IMG/VR virus record: IMGVR_UViG_3300036715_000093
Location: 1-34,333 of that record
Length of the DNA: 34,333 nt
Reading direction: 5' to 3' (one strand)
Source of the DNA: a virus
The notes beneath the pieces are model-generated. The model was given only the letters and a program-made list of their open reading frames with translations, ran no database searches and was not told the DNA's origin. This document shows positions 13,301-21,377 of the stretch, in pieces; within the stretch, counting starts at the first letter, position 1; the number at the start of each line of letters is the position of its first letter. Position numbers and translations under genes: made by a program.

Positions 13301-15285
13301 AGGTTGTGGCTTACGACATTAACGGCAAACGTGCGCCATACGATGCGGCCCCGGAATACACAATTACACCGACCGGAATCAATGCGAACCCGCCGAAGCC
13401 GGGAGACACAACAGGCGTCACGATCTTCTTCCAAGGCAAAGACTGCAATATCAATTGGCGTCTCAACTCGACGACCAAGAGCTATGAATTTGGCTCCGAA
13501 CCTTTGGGCGCCGACGCCGGTACGGCAGACCCTAACTTTAAGGATTGGGAAGTAAAAATTCTGACGACGAACGACACGGTTCTTCGCACAGAATATGTGA
13601 CTGCGCCGCACTTTGTCTATACCTTCGATATGAATTGGGCAGACACGCAAGGTCATCCAAATCGTCAGTTCATGGTTGAGATTCGCGTTAGAACAACCGA
13701 CAACAGGCTCGGAAATCCTGGCACGGTAGAAGCGTACAATCCGCCGCCAACAATTGATTGCGGTCAAATCGCATCAGTTGGGTCGTTTGACGGATTCTCG
13801 TTGCAATATGCGAAACCTGCCGATTCTGATTACGTCGGGGCAATGATGTGGATGGGCATGGACAACGCGGTTGAAATGACAGCGAACAATCTTGTCTACG
13901 ATGGCCCAGACACGAAAGTTCAAATGAGTGGGCTGATTCCGATGTCGCAGTATTTTGTGCGAATCGTCGGTTACGACGCCTTCGGCAAGTACGCGCTGAC
14001 AGACGGTTGCGTGGTAGCGTGTTCGACAACCAAGATTGACGCCGAGGCTATCGCGGATAACATTCTTAAAGACTCAATGCTTGTGCCAGAGCTTCGCGCC
14101 CGCATCAACTTGATCGACGATCCATTTACGGTTGCAGGTTCCGTGAATCAGCGCCTTCGAGATCAGGCTGACACGCTCGGTGCCGCAATTACGACCGAAA
14201 GCAGTGCGAGACAAACCGCCGACAGCTCAATTGCGACGCAAATCAATACGCTGACTGCGGCGCTTAATGCGAATACCGCAGCGATCACCACAGAGAAAAC
14301 CGCGCGAGTAAACGCTGATGGTTCGCTCGCTACGCAACTTAACGTGGTTCAGGCGACGACAAATAGCAACACGGCGGCGATCAATGCAGAGACGACCGCA
14401 AGAACCGACGCCGACAGCGCTCTATCCACGCAAATTTCAACGCTTTCGGCAAATGTCGCCTCGAACATGGCGGCGATTCAGACGGAGGCCACAGCCAGGG
14501 CAACGGCGGATAGCGCGAACGCATCCTCGATCAGTACGCTACAAACCACAGTTGGCGCAAACACTACTGCGATTTCGGTGCAACAGTCATCCATTGACGG
14601 ATTGAGCGGTCAGTACACCGTCAAGGTAGATAACAACGGCTATGTGTCCGGCTTTGGTCTCGCTTCGACAACGGTGAACGGAACGCCAACAAGCGAGTTT
14701 TTGATTCGCGCCGATAAGTTCTCCATCGCCACCCCGACCGGCCCAACAACAGAAAATCATCCATTTACCATTGGTCAGGTCAACGGCCAGACAAAGGTCG
14801 TTATGCGCTCGACGCTGATCGAGGATGCGGCGATCAATACGGCAAAGATCGGAGACCTTGCGGTAAGTACGTTGAAGATTGGCAACAATGCCGTCACTGT
14901 GCCGTTGAACGTATTGGCATATCCAGGCGTTTCTCACGCCGCACACAGCGAAAGTAAGAGTGAGATTGTTAGCGGTTGGCAATGGATGGATGCGCCAGCT
15001 TTCATTTCAGTAATTTTGACGATTCTGGCCGAAAATGACGGAGGCTCAACAAATTGCTTCGCTCGCTTAAGACTGGCTAATAGTTCTGGCTTCACAAGCG
15101 ACTTCTACTATGAGAGCGTCTCTATTAATGGCAAATGGGTGACGAATGTGCCGTTTTCTTCTTCTGTTCAGATTCCGTATGCCGGATGGTGGCGCATCGA
15201 GGTCGATCTTGGCGATGACTGGGGCGATGGCGGCCCTTGGATTTCCAGGGTTGCGAGTCTTGTTTGTTTTGGATCGAAAAAATAA
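10348..15285 (+). CDS. Tail tip / host specificity protein J, fused to a gpI-like N-terminal region
   Basis: ATG 10348 lies inside the end of the gpK-like gene (14-base overlap) and gives 1645 residues; an earlier in-frame GTG at 10204 would overlap that gene heavily. Residues 1-92 look like the beta-grasp part of tail assembly protein gpI (ending VSPGDNLVICPVPQ). A GGGGGGK linker (93-99) and two hydrophobic stretches (102-121, 126-160) follow. The body is the gpJ-type tip core, then fibronectin-III-like domains (about 912-1000 and 1141-1227), a heptad-like Ala/Thr/Asn coiled coil (about 1232-1418), a DUF1983-like segment (YTVKVDNNGYVSGFG ... SEFLIRADKFSI, about 1418-1515), and a unique C-terminal beta domain (1518-1645) likely to carry host contact. 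Confidence 0.87.
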   Translation: MSENKSTHFAAPVVLVADSKSFDIIRIVNPFDVRKHVKEAHDWSPELTIAECIEKYEGEFVASINGRIIEKNEWDLTHVSPGDNLVICPVPQGGGGGGKSIIRLIAMIAVTVYAPYLANAIGGDSFVAATAGTFAATPVGMMVTAGVTIAGSMLVNAMLPVSPLQGQSSTFANSRSYGIDGPKNSSLEAIAVPVCYGKFRMAGNLVNGYVENYTTTTASADGSIPAGTDSQMVYLLYNAGEGPVSMISDIEVNDQPIADYTQMESAIRLGLPSQTSIPWFASVIVPVSKQLKLTTDWIYHTTTDVVDQARFDVVFPGGLAKIDSSSGNTEAYSVELEIEARPASTELVNLNDWTPLTTPVAIVSGASHIVHHSDSKTFSNVEGTLIGTLAPDLTTSVTPFGSPAALCGNTAFSDLLASKFGVTIGPSISNISITEDSWANGSIPPDTFSTRTISVSWDEAVAYTSGPGGSYTIAEKSRSAVRRSLFTPKSSVRAKYEFRIRRKTPKQTDSMFLDECYLSDVNEINFDDISYNNTALVGIKIALSDQISGMPTVTYLNHGVVINAPLGSNNNANPANVAWDILTNARYGAGFATSRIDIPKFTEWAAYCDLNELEFNGVLDQSMNVWDVLQYVFRCGHAQIVNIGTRFSVAIERADTPVMMFGMGNIIEGSFSINWLPLADRANEIEVQFFDYTNKYKQTAIKAYDFDRLKTGEPQKTSTVTLYGIVGRNRADKEIQLLLNMNKLIRQTVTFDASIDAIACTIGDLIYVQHDMPDWGVAGRLEAGCTTGTLILDRPVTMEAGKMYKALVLMDGDIIAERDVVLQVGTTTSITLQQTLTVAPAQFTNFMFGETAKVKKTFRIKSISGSSDHTRTIQAIEYNPAVYNLTDRVTDYDVVTNGTNGTVGGGVAIISQVRSLDGYEEFAATATGSKDQIYLTWDYPLSGNYAGADIYLSVAGETLKNVGSVGGSSKSYVTDAVVGQPMKFKVVAYDINGKRAPYDAAPEYTITPTGINANPPKPGDTTGVTIFFQGKDCNINWRLNSTTKSYEFGSEPLGADAGTADPNFKDWEVKILTTNDTVLRTEYVTAPHFVYTFDMNWADTQGHPNRQFMVEIRVRTTDNRLGNPGTVEAYNPPPTIDCGQIASVGSFDGFSLQYAKPADSDYVGAMMWMGMDNAVEMTANNLVYDGPDTKVQMSGLIPMSQYFVRIVGYDAFGKYALTDGCVVACSTTKIDAEAIADNILKDSMLVPELRARINLIDDPFTVAGSVNQRLRDQADTLGAAITTESSARQTADSSIATQINTLTAALNANTAAITTEKTARVNADGSLATQLNVVQATTNSNTAAINAETTARTDADSALSTQISTLSANVASNMAAIQTEATARATADSANASSISTLQTTVGANTTAISVQQSSIDGLSGQYTVKVDNNGYVSGFGLASTTVNGTPTSEFLIRADKFSIATPTGPTTENHPFTIGQVNGQTKVVMRSTLIEDAAINTAKIGDLAVSTLKIGNNAVTVPLNVLAYPGVSHAAHSESKSEIVSGWQWMDAPAFISVILTILAENDGGSTNCFARLRLANSSGFTSDFYYESVSINGKWVTNVPFSSSVQIPYAGWWRIEVDLGDDWGDGGPWISRVASLVCFGSKK
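13254..13271. promoter_or_regulatory. Intragenic copy of the dyad element within the gpJ-like gene
   Basis: TAAGTCA-TACG-TGACTGA matches the recurring pattern at 13 of 14 positions, better than most intergenic copies, yet lies in the middle of coding sequence for SKSYVTDA in a fibronectin-like domain. A weak -10-like TGTAGT follows at 13275. It may be chance, or an internal site for the same factor. Confidence 0.3.
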
Positions 15286-15854
15286 TGATTGAATTTGCAA
15301 GGTTTGACAGCAATGGTCGGTACATCGCAATGGCGATAGGCGACAAAGAAGGAATGAAATTTGAAGACCTGACGCGCGTATATATCGGCAAGGTGAATTT
15401 GCAAACGCAATATCACGATATGACTACTGGGATGCCCGTAGATAAAGGGCCACAGCCTTCGAAATTTCACGAGTTCGATTACGTCACAAAACAGTGGGTG
15501 GACCCGCGCACCGTGCAGGATCACAAGAACGCAAAGTGGAAAGAAATCAAGATGAAGCGTGACGCTTTGGAAGTAGGAGGGTTCGTCTGGGATGGTTCGA
15601 GGTTCGACAGCGACCCGACCAGTCAGAGCAGGATTCAGGGCGCGGTTCAATTGGCAACGATCACTGGCGCTAACTTCACAATCGACTGGACGCTTTCTGA
15701 CAACACGGTTCGAACGCTCAATGCCGCAGACATGATCGCTGTGGGAGTAGCGCTTGGGCAGCATGTAAATTCTTGTCATGAGCGAGCAAGAACCTTGCGA
15801 CAGCAGATTGACGCGGCGACCGATGTCGCAGAGATTGAGTTAATCGCTTGGTGA
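15285..15854 (+). CDS. DUF4376-like protein, putative tail fibre assembly/chaperone protein
   Basis: The 189-residue protein starts at an ATG sharing a base with the gpJ-like stop (TAATG). The C-terminal half (about residues 84-189) matches the DUF4376 pattern: a helix with KMKRDALEVGGFVWDGSRFDSD, SQSRIQGA, a Trp-containing strand, DN with ALGQHV, then a helical ARTLRQQIDAATDVAEIELIAW ending in Trp. Genes of this type usually follow tail tip or fibre genes and are thought to help fibre assembly or attachment; direct function is not established. A paralogue with the same C-terminal layout follows the second fibre gene at 20754. Confidence 0.72.
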   Translation: MIEFARFDSNGRYIAMAIGDKEGMKFEDLTRVYIGKVNLQTQYHDMTTGMPVDKGPQPSKFHEFDYVTKQWVDPRTVQDHKNAKWKEIKMKRDALEVGGFVWDGSRFDSDPTSQSRIQGAVQLATITGANFTIDWTLSDNTVRTLNAADMIAVGVALGQHVNSCHERARTLRQQIDAATDVAEIELIAW

Positions 15855-15858
15855 TGGC

Positions 15859-15887
15859 TTGTAAGTCACGACTGACTGATATACAAT
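15859..15887 (+). promoter_or_regulatory. Predicted promoter overlapping a dyad element, before the first fibre gene
   Basis: A TTGTAA -35 (15859-15864) and TACAAT -10 (15882-15887) are separated by 17 bases, a good sigma70-type arrangement. The dyad copy TAAGTCA-CGAC-TGACTGA (15862-15879, 13 of 14 matches) covers most of the -35 and the spacer, so a protein bound there should affect polymerase directly. The predicted start of transcription near 15894 leaves a leader of about 20 bases before ATG 15914. Confidence 0.6.
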
Positions 15888-15913
15888 GTCCTCAACATCC
15901 ATAAGACGGCATC

Positions 15914-17665
15914 ATGGCACAGTATAAAACCTCGGCATCGGTAACGAACGGCAGCCAGAAAGTTATAATTTCTGGCCAGAACGTGGCCTTTCAAATCAAG
16001 GCGCGGTCGATCTTTATGGTTGCGTCTGAGCTTGTTCCTTATTTTGTCGCCACGGACGCGACATTCGATGGAACAAATACGGTAGTGACGCTGACCGGTG
16101 CGTATCAGGGCGTGACGCCGCTAATCAATCCCGTCCCATGCGTCTTCTCTCGGGATTTTACATACCCAGATAACATACCCACGATTGCTCAGGGCGACGT
16201 TGGTACTGCCGCAATCTTCACTCATGCAATGAATCGCATTCAGGACATGATTCATTCTGTGGCGCCGAGCGGCTTGGGACAATACGCCGATATGTACAAC
16301 GCCGTTGTCGCCGCCGCCGATACGGTTTCAACGAATACGGCAACGGTGATCAGTGATGCGGCTATTGTCGCGTCGAATAAGGCGTCGTCTGCATCGTCGG
16401 CAGCAGACGCGGCAACGTCGGCGAAAGCGGCGGCCACCAGCGCGACGGCGGCAGCGGCATCAGCTACTAGCGCTACAAACTCGGCTGCCAGCGCAACGGC
16501 GGCCGCTGCCAGTGCGGGGGCGAGCGCAACATCTGCTCAGTCTTCTGCGAGCAGCCTCGCAGCATCATTGGCATCTTTCAAAGCGGTATTTCTTGGAGAG
16601 TTGGCCGCCGATCCAACAGTTGACGGAAACGGAAACCCGCTTATCGCCGGTGCCGAATACTTCAACACCGTAACGCATAAAATGCGCATCTATAGTGGAA
16701 CGGCCTGGGCGGATTATGACGCTACAGCTCAGACGGCGACGAACAACGCCGTATTGAGCGCGACGAACGCGGCGGCGTCAGAAGCAGCGGCGGCAACGAG
16801 CGCAACAAGCGCCGCCACAAGCGCTAGTGCCGCTATCGCCGCCGAAACCAATACAGCAACGAATGCCGCCGCCGCCGCAACATCGGCCACAAATGCAGCC
16901 GCGAGCGCGACAGCCGCATCAGCAAACGCGAGTCAGTCCGCCGCAAGCAAGGCGGCAGCAGCCGCAAGCGCCACTACGGCGTCTTCTGACGCCGCCGCTG
17001 CTGCAACATCGGCCACGAATGCGGCGTCGTCGGCTGCAAATGCCGCGTCGGCCTCGACAGCCGCAATCGCGGCAAAAGACGAAGCAGTAACGGCAATATC
17101 GGGTCTGACTGTTTCGGCGGCGACATCGGCGGCCTCTGCTGATGCGGCGGCAACATCAGCCACAAATGCGGCGACAAGTGCCGCGGCGGCTCATGTATCT
17201 GAACTCGCTGCCGCAACAAGCGCAAGTTCGTCGGCGACTTCTGCGACCTCCGCGACAGCCAGTGCGGCTTCGGCGGCGACATCCGAATCAAATGCGTTGA
17301 CTTGCAAGAATGCGGCAGCGGCCAGTCAGGATGCCGCTGAGAGTGCCGCCGCCGCTGCGCTGGCAAGCCAGAACTCCGCTGTGGCGAGTCAGAACGCAGC
17401 CGCGGCATCGGCAGGTGTGGCTGCGTTGAATGCGACTTCGGCAACTCAAAGCGTCGTGTCAGCGAATGGCTTTGCGGCTGACGCTGCCAGTAGCGCAACA
17501 AACGCCGCCGCTTCTGCCGCCGCGGCACAACAGGCAGCGAAACAGGCTACCGCCGGCGGTCTAGTTACCTCTGTCGCCGGAAGGGTTGGCGATGTTGTGA
17601 TTACGACCAGTGACATCGTCGGTTATGTCGATCCTGTGGCGCTTTCATTGGTTTTTGGGAGTTAA
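15914..17665 (+). CDS. Ala/Ser-rich tail fibre shaft protein (Stf-like)
   Basis: This 583-residue protein begins with a compact N-terminal domain (1-125) of the kind that attaches fibres to the tail tip. It is followed by long Ala/Ser/Thr/Asn low-complexity heptad-like stretches (about 126-220 and 280-545), the repeat type of lambda side tail fibres that forms trimeric coiled coils. A short globular insert (about 226-280, with NPLIAGAEYFNTVTHKMRIY) splits the shaft. The C-terminus carries the fibre motif TSVAGRVGDVVITTSDI and stops 16 residues later, with no receptor-binding domain. The next gene, six bases downstream, contains the same motif followed by a large distal part, so the two may work as shaft and tip or be products of a split. 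Confidence 0.82.
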   Translation: MAQYKTSASVTNGSQKVIISGQNVAFQIKARSIFMVASELVPYFVATDATFDGTNTVVTLTGAYQGVTPLINPVPCVFSRDFTYPDNIPTIAQGDVGTAAIFTHAMNRIQDMIHSVAPSGLGQYADMYNAVVAAADTVSTNTATVISDAAIVASNKASSASSAADAATSAKAAATSATAAAASATSATNSAASATAAAASAGASATSAQSSASSLAASLASFKAVFLGELAADPTVDGNGNPLIAGAEYFNTVTHKMRIYSGTAWADYDATAQTATNNAVLSATNAAASEAAAATSATSAATSASAAIAAETNTATNAAAAATSATNAAASATAASANASQSAASKAAAAASATTASSDAAAAATSATNAASSAANAASASTAAIAAKDEAVTAISGLTVSAATSAASADAAATSATNAATSAAAAHVSELAAATSASSSATSATSATASAASAATSESNALTCKNAAAASQDAAESAAAAALASQNSAVASQNAAAASAGVAALNATSATQSVVSANGFAADAASSATNAAASAAAAQQAAKQATAGGLVTSVAGRVGDVVITTSDIVGYVDPVALSLVFGS

Positions 17666-17671
17666 GAAAGA

Positions 17672-20600
17672 ATGAGTTTTCTCGAAAAGGCAATCCCCCT
17701 AGGTTTGAGCGATCAGGACATTTACGTTTGTCCGCCCACTCAGAGCGGCTCCGTGCATGGTCTTGTTCTATCGAACACTAGCGGCGCAACTGCGACGTTC
17801 AAAATCAAGCTGTTCTCACAAGCCTCCGGCTTGACCACGCCAATCACGAGCGATGTAGCAAGTTTGGCTGCCGGTGCTATGTTTGTGTGGCCCAAGCCGA
17901 TCAATATGATCGCTGGTGACAGGATTATCGCAAGCGCATCTGTGGCGAATGCAATCGTCGCACTGGCTTCTGTCTATATTGCAACAGCTAACCCGGTTTC
18001 TTCGGGCTTTAATCCGCGCGGCTCATGGTCTTCGAACGCAACCTACAACGTCAATGACGTGGTTAGCTATGACGGAGACTCTTACATCGCTGTCACGCAA
18101 TCCGTCAATAGCGTTCCGCCGAGTGCTAACTGGATGATGAGCGCACGAAAAGGCGATGTTGGAATAGTTGCTCGCGGAACGTGGAATGGCGCGACGACAT
18201 ATAACCCGAATGAAGTGGTTATGTCCCCAATTGACCATAATCTTTACATCGCCACGCAGATGACGCTTGGAGACGAGCCATCTACAAACCCAATTTACTG
18301 GCAATTGCTATTGCAGAACGACTCCGTTGGCGCTGCTGCCGTAAGCGCAGCAAACGCTGCCGTCTCCGCGTCGTCGGCAGCTACATCTGCAACGACGGCC
18401 ACTACGCAAGCTACGAATGCGTCATCGTCGGCGACAGCGGCGTCAACGTCAGCGACTAGCGCAAATAACTCGGCTGCCGCTGCTGCCGCGAGTCAGACAA
18501 GCGCTGCAAGCTCGGCAACAAGCGCTACCGCATCGGCATCGACAGCGACGACAAGCGCTGCGACAGCAACCACGCAAGCCGGAAATGCTGCCGCTTCTGC
18601 CACTTCGGCGGCAACTTCTGCCACTTCTGCTACCGCGAGTCAAAATAAGGCAGCTCAATGGGCAGATGCTGACCTTAATGTGCAGGTAGAGAGCGGGAAA
18701 TACTCCGCGAAGCATTGGGCGATGACGGCTCAGGCGACGGTTACGGGGTCTCTAGTCTATCGTGGGTCTTGGGATGCGTCATCAGGCGCTTATCCTTCCT
18801 CTCCGGCGCTTGGCAACTACTACAAAATTTCCGTTGCTGGCACTATGGGCGGAACCCAGTTCTCAATCGGCGACTCAATGATCTTCAACGGTACAGATTG
18901 GGACAAGATTGATTCGACGGATCAAGTGACGAGCGTGGCGGGGCGTCAGGGCGCGGTAGTGCTAACAAAGAGTGATGTTGGGTTGAGCAACGTCGATGAC
19001 GTAAGTGATATCAACAAGCCTATCTCCACCGCACAGCAGACCGCTCTAAATGCCAAACAGGACACCTCTGGTAAAGATGCATCTAACGGCTACGCTGGAC
19101 TGACGCTGTTCAAATTGAATCTTCGCAACGCCGCCAATACGGTCACAAGTTGGTTCACCACTGCCGCGACTGCGGCACGCACTTGGACGATGCCTGACAA
19201 GGACGGCACGGTCGCGATGACCAGCGATCTCACGTCTGCGTCCATCTCCAACGTGCCAGCCGGAAACATCACTTCAACGACTGTGCAGAATGCGATCAAT
19301 GAGCTTGATGCCAAGAAGGCGAAACTTGCGGGAGATGCATCACAGACGTTTGCGGTTGCGAATGCCACTTTATCTAATCAGGCGGTGAACCTTTCACAGC
19401 TTGGCAGTTATAACCAAGTCATCGCCGACTTTGCAACCGGAACGTTGCCGTCTACTTGTTGGGGTGGCATAGTTCAAGTTCGTGGAGGCGCAACAGTTAC
19501 GCTTCCAACAACGAACCCGCCATCGGGAAGCAAAGTAGTGTTGTTTGCGAGCGGTGCTCAGGGCTTCACCGTCGCGTCGAACAGCAATCAGTACATTTAT
19601 GCCCCGCAGCTTGGCTTAAATTCAACGACTGGCCCCACGTCGTTTGCGGTCGTAGCTGGTGGCTGGATTGAGCTTATTTCGCGCGGCAATGGTGAATACG
19701 ACGTGACGGGTGGTTCGTCACTGATATTTCAAAATACTGCACCGGCTTTTACGAATCCCCTAGTAGTCCCCAACGCAACGGCAAGTAATCAAGCAGTAAA
19801 TTGGGCGCAGGCTGGAACGCAAATTTTGAGTTTCTCAACGAGCGGCACAGTTACACCAACCGCGTTTAATACTCTGGTTTTCACAAGTTTTTCGGCTGCG
19901 GGAACGATCACTGTCAACCCAGGGGCATTCACCGGCCAACGGGTTCGTGTGTATGGTTGCGGATATCCAGCTACTACAAAGACCAACGTAACAAGCGGCA
20001 GCCCTTTTCTTGCCTTCCCAGACGGGAGCACAAGTTATGCGTTGACTATCGCCAACTCTCTCCAGTATATTGAAATGGTTTGGGATACCAGTAATTGGCG
20101 TTGCACTACTGCCGGTCAAACATTTGTTGCTGCCGCGACACAAAGTGGGCAAGCAGTGAATTTAGGGCAACTTAGTAACGCATCAATAAGCGCGAATTTT
20201 AGCGGGTTAGCAGTAATACAAAACGTTACCTCGCTTCCCGCTAATTATGATATCGATCAAGTTATGTTGCTGCAAGCCAAGACTCCGACGGCAGGCGTGT
20301 CGTATAGTTCTATTGATTCACGAATTCTAACCGCTGGACTTGGGCCAAATGGGCCGTTTATTCGCGCAGGTAGTAACTCACTAGATTTAATGAGTAACGC
20401 TGGCGTTCTAGTCCCCAACGCAACAGCAGCGAATCAAGCGGTCAACTATGGGCAGTCTATTTCCGGCGCGACTATTAAAAATCTCACAACTTCAAGGTCA
20501 GTAGGAGTTGTATACACCAATTCCTCTTCTCGGGCGATTTCAGTTCAATGCTCAGGTTCCGTCTTAAATGCAGGAGATGCGCTAATGTTAGCAGTGGGTG

Positions 20601-20752
20601 GAATCAGCGTTTATGGATCAAGCGCGGCAACAAATACCCAGTCTTGCACTGTTGCATCCATTGTCCCTCCAAATGCCACTTATGAGCTTGCATCTGTAAA
20701 TAATGGAATTTACGGAGTCAATACAGTCTATAGCTGGGTGGAGGTGTCGTAA
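17672..20752 (+). CDS. Distal tail fibre protein with carbohydrate-binding-like modules and repeated beta domains
   Basis: At 1026 residues this protein has a distinct N-terminal domain (1-110). Two CBM5/12-like modules follow (about 113-156, NPRGSWSSNATYNVNDVVSY, and 164-213, RGTWNGATTYNPNEVV ending IYWQLL). An Ala/Ser/Thr coiled-coil shaft (about 220-330) leads into a hinge with TSVAGRQGAVVLTKSDVGLSNV (about 424-445) seen in many fibres. A distal part has four NQAVN-type motifs separating beta-rich units. Chitin- or polysaccharide-type binding modules suggest glycan contact on the host surface. RBS GAAAG precedes the ATG at 17672. The following gene is a DUF4376-like putative fibre chaperone. 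Confidence 0.82.
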   Translation: MSFLEKAIPLGLSDQDIYVCPPTQSGSVHGLVLSNTSGATATFKIKLFSQASGLTTPITSDVASLAAGAMFVWPKPINMIAGDRIIASASVANAIVALASVYIATANPVSSGFNPRGSWSSNATYNVNDVVSYDGDSYIAVTQSVNSVPPSANWMMSARKGDVGIVARGTWNGATTYNPNEVVMSPIDHNLYIATQMTLGDEPSTNPIYWQLLLQNDSVGAAAVSAANAAVSASSAATSATTATTQATNASSSATAASTSATSANNSAAAAAASQTSAASSATSATASASTATTSAATATTQAGNAAASATSAATSATSATASQNKAAQWADADLNVQVESGKYSAKHWAMTAQATVTGSLVYRGSWDASSGAYPSSPALGNYYKISVAGTMGGTQFSIGDSMIFNGTDWDKIDSTDQVTSVAGRQGAVVLTKSDVGLSNVDDVSDINKPISTAQQTALNAKQDTSGKDASNGYAGLTLFKLNLRNAANTVTSWFTTAATAARTWTMPDKDGTVAMTSDLTSASISNVPAGNITSTTVQNAINELDAKKAKLAGDASQTFAVANATLSNQAVNLSQLGSYNQVIADFATGTLPSTCWGGIVQVRGGATVTLPTTNPPSGSKVVLFASGAQGFTVASNSNQYIYAPQLGLNSTTGPTSFAVVAGGWIELISRGNGEYDVTGGSSLIFQNTAPAFTNPLVVPNATASNQAVNWAQAGTQILSFSTSGTVTPTAFNTLVFTSFSAAGTITVNPGAFTGQRVRVYGCGYPATTKTNVTSGSPFLAFPDGSTSYALTIANSLQYIEMVWDTSNWRCTTAGQTFVAAATQSGQAVNLGQLSNASISANFSGLAVIQNVTSLPANYDIDQVMLLQAKTPTAGVSYSSIDSRILTAGLGPNGPFIRAGSNSLDLMSNAGVLVPNATAANQAVNYGQSISGATIKNLTTSRSVGVVYTNSSSRAISVQCSGSVLNAGDALMLAVGGISVYGSSAATNTQSCTVASIVPPNATYELASVNNGIYGVNTVYSWVEVS
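19355..20455 (+). repeat. Four dispersed copies of a 15-residue NQAVN motif in the distal fibre
   Basis: Copies lie at 19355-19399, 19766-19810, 20126-20170 and 20411-20455, with consensus V-x-N-A-T-x-x-N-Q-A-V-N-x-x-Q (the third copy is divergent: AATQSGQAVNLGQ). The second and fourth are close at DNA level, starting with the same GTCCCCAACGCAAC. They divide the distal fibre into units of unequal length, like linkers between exchangeable beta modules. Confidence 0.75.
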
Positions 20753-20753
20753 A

Positions 20754-21284
20754 ATGCAAACATTTCAAGATACAGCAACATCACAACTTTGGGCCTTCGA
20801 GGATGATGTAGTTGTCAAGGAAGATAACGAGGTTTATTCCTTCATAACAGCGAATGGCCTGATGCTAAATACGCCAGCGACGTTGCGGCCCTACACGCCC
20901 CCCGCGCCGACTGCCGCGCAGCTTCTCGCACAAGCACGGTCCGCGCAGATTGCCACGCTCTATACAGCCTACCAGCAGGCCATCCAGCGGCCAGTGAGCT
21001 ACACCAGCAAGGGCGGCGTGACCAAGACGTACCAGGCTGATTCGGGCAGTGTATCGAACCTGCAAAACATGCTCTTGGCTTTCGGCGCGACACAGACGGC
21101 GCCGTCCGGCTTCTATTGGGTGTCACTCGACAACACGCAAGTGCCGTTCACCTATGCGGACATGCAAGGGCTGGCGCAGACTCTCGGCACACAAGGTGCG
21201 GCGGCATTCCAGCATTTGCAGACACAAAAAGCCGCTATTCTTGCTGCGACTACAGTATCCGATGTACAGGCTGTGATTTGGTAA
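20754..21284 (+). CDS. DUF4376-like protein, second putative fibre assembly protein
   Basis: ATG 20754 follows GGAGG (20740-20744) and sits one base after the fibre stop. The 176-residue protein has a short N-terminal part (1-50) with FQDTATSQLWAFEDDV. Its C-terminal domain (about 58-176) is laid out like the protein at 15285: an AR..QI helix, VSYTSKGGVTKTYQADSGSV, a Trp strand, VPFTYADMQGLAQ, then a helix and a final TTVSDVQAVIW. Codons from about 20870 to 21260 are clearly more GC-rich than both its own first 40 codons and the flanking genes, suggesting the C-terminal domain came from a higher-GC genome. Role in fibre folding or attachment is inferred from context. Confidence 0.68.
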   Translation: MQTFQDTATSQLWAFEDDVVVKEDNEVYSFITANGLMLNTPATLRPYTPPAPTAAQLLAQARSAQIATLYTAYQQAIQRPVSYTSKGGVTKTYQADSGSVSNLQNMLLAFGATQTAPSGFYWVSLDNTQVPFTYADMQGLAQTLGTQGAAAFQHLQTQKAAILAATTVSDVQAVIW

Positions 21285-21377
21285 TGCGGCGTTAGCAATT
21301 ACCAGACGAGCGCCAGAAATGGCAGAAACTACATAGAAGTTCATCTTAAAGACCGGGATTTCTTGGAGCAAGATCAG

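Noticed and set aside
16252-17528. - strand and alternative-frame open frames across the Ala/Ser-rich fibre shaft
   Set aside because: Low-complexity GC-rich codons make all frames open; products are Arg/Pro- or Ala-rich with no start signals.
17663-17679. TAAGAAA-GAA-TGAGTTT as another dyad copy
   Set aside because: Centre is three bases rather than four, arms match poorly, and it is made of a stop codon, an RBS and a start codon.
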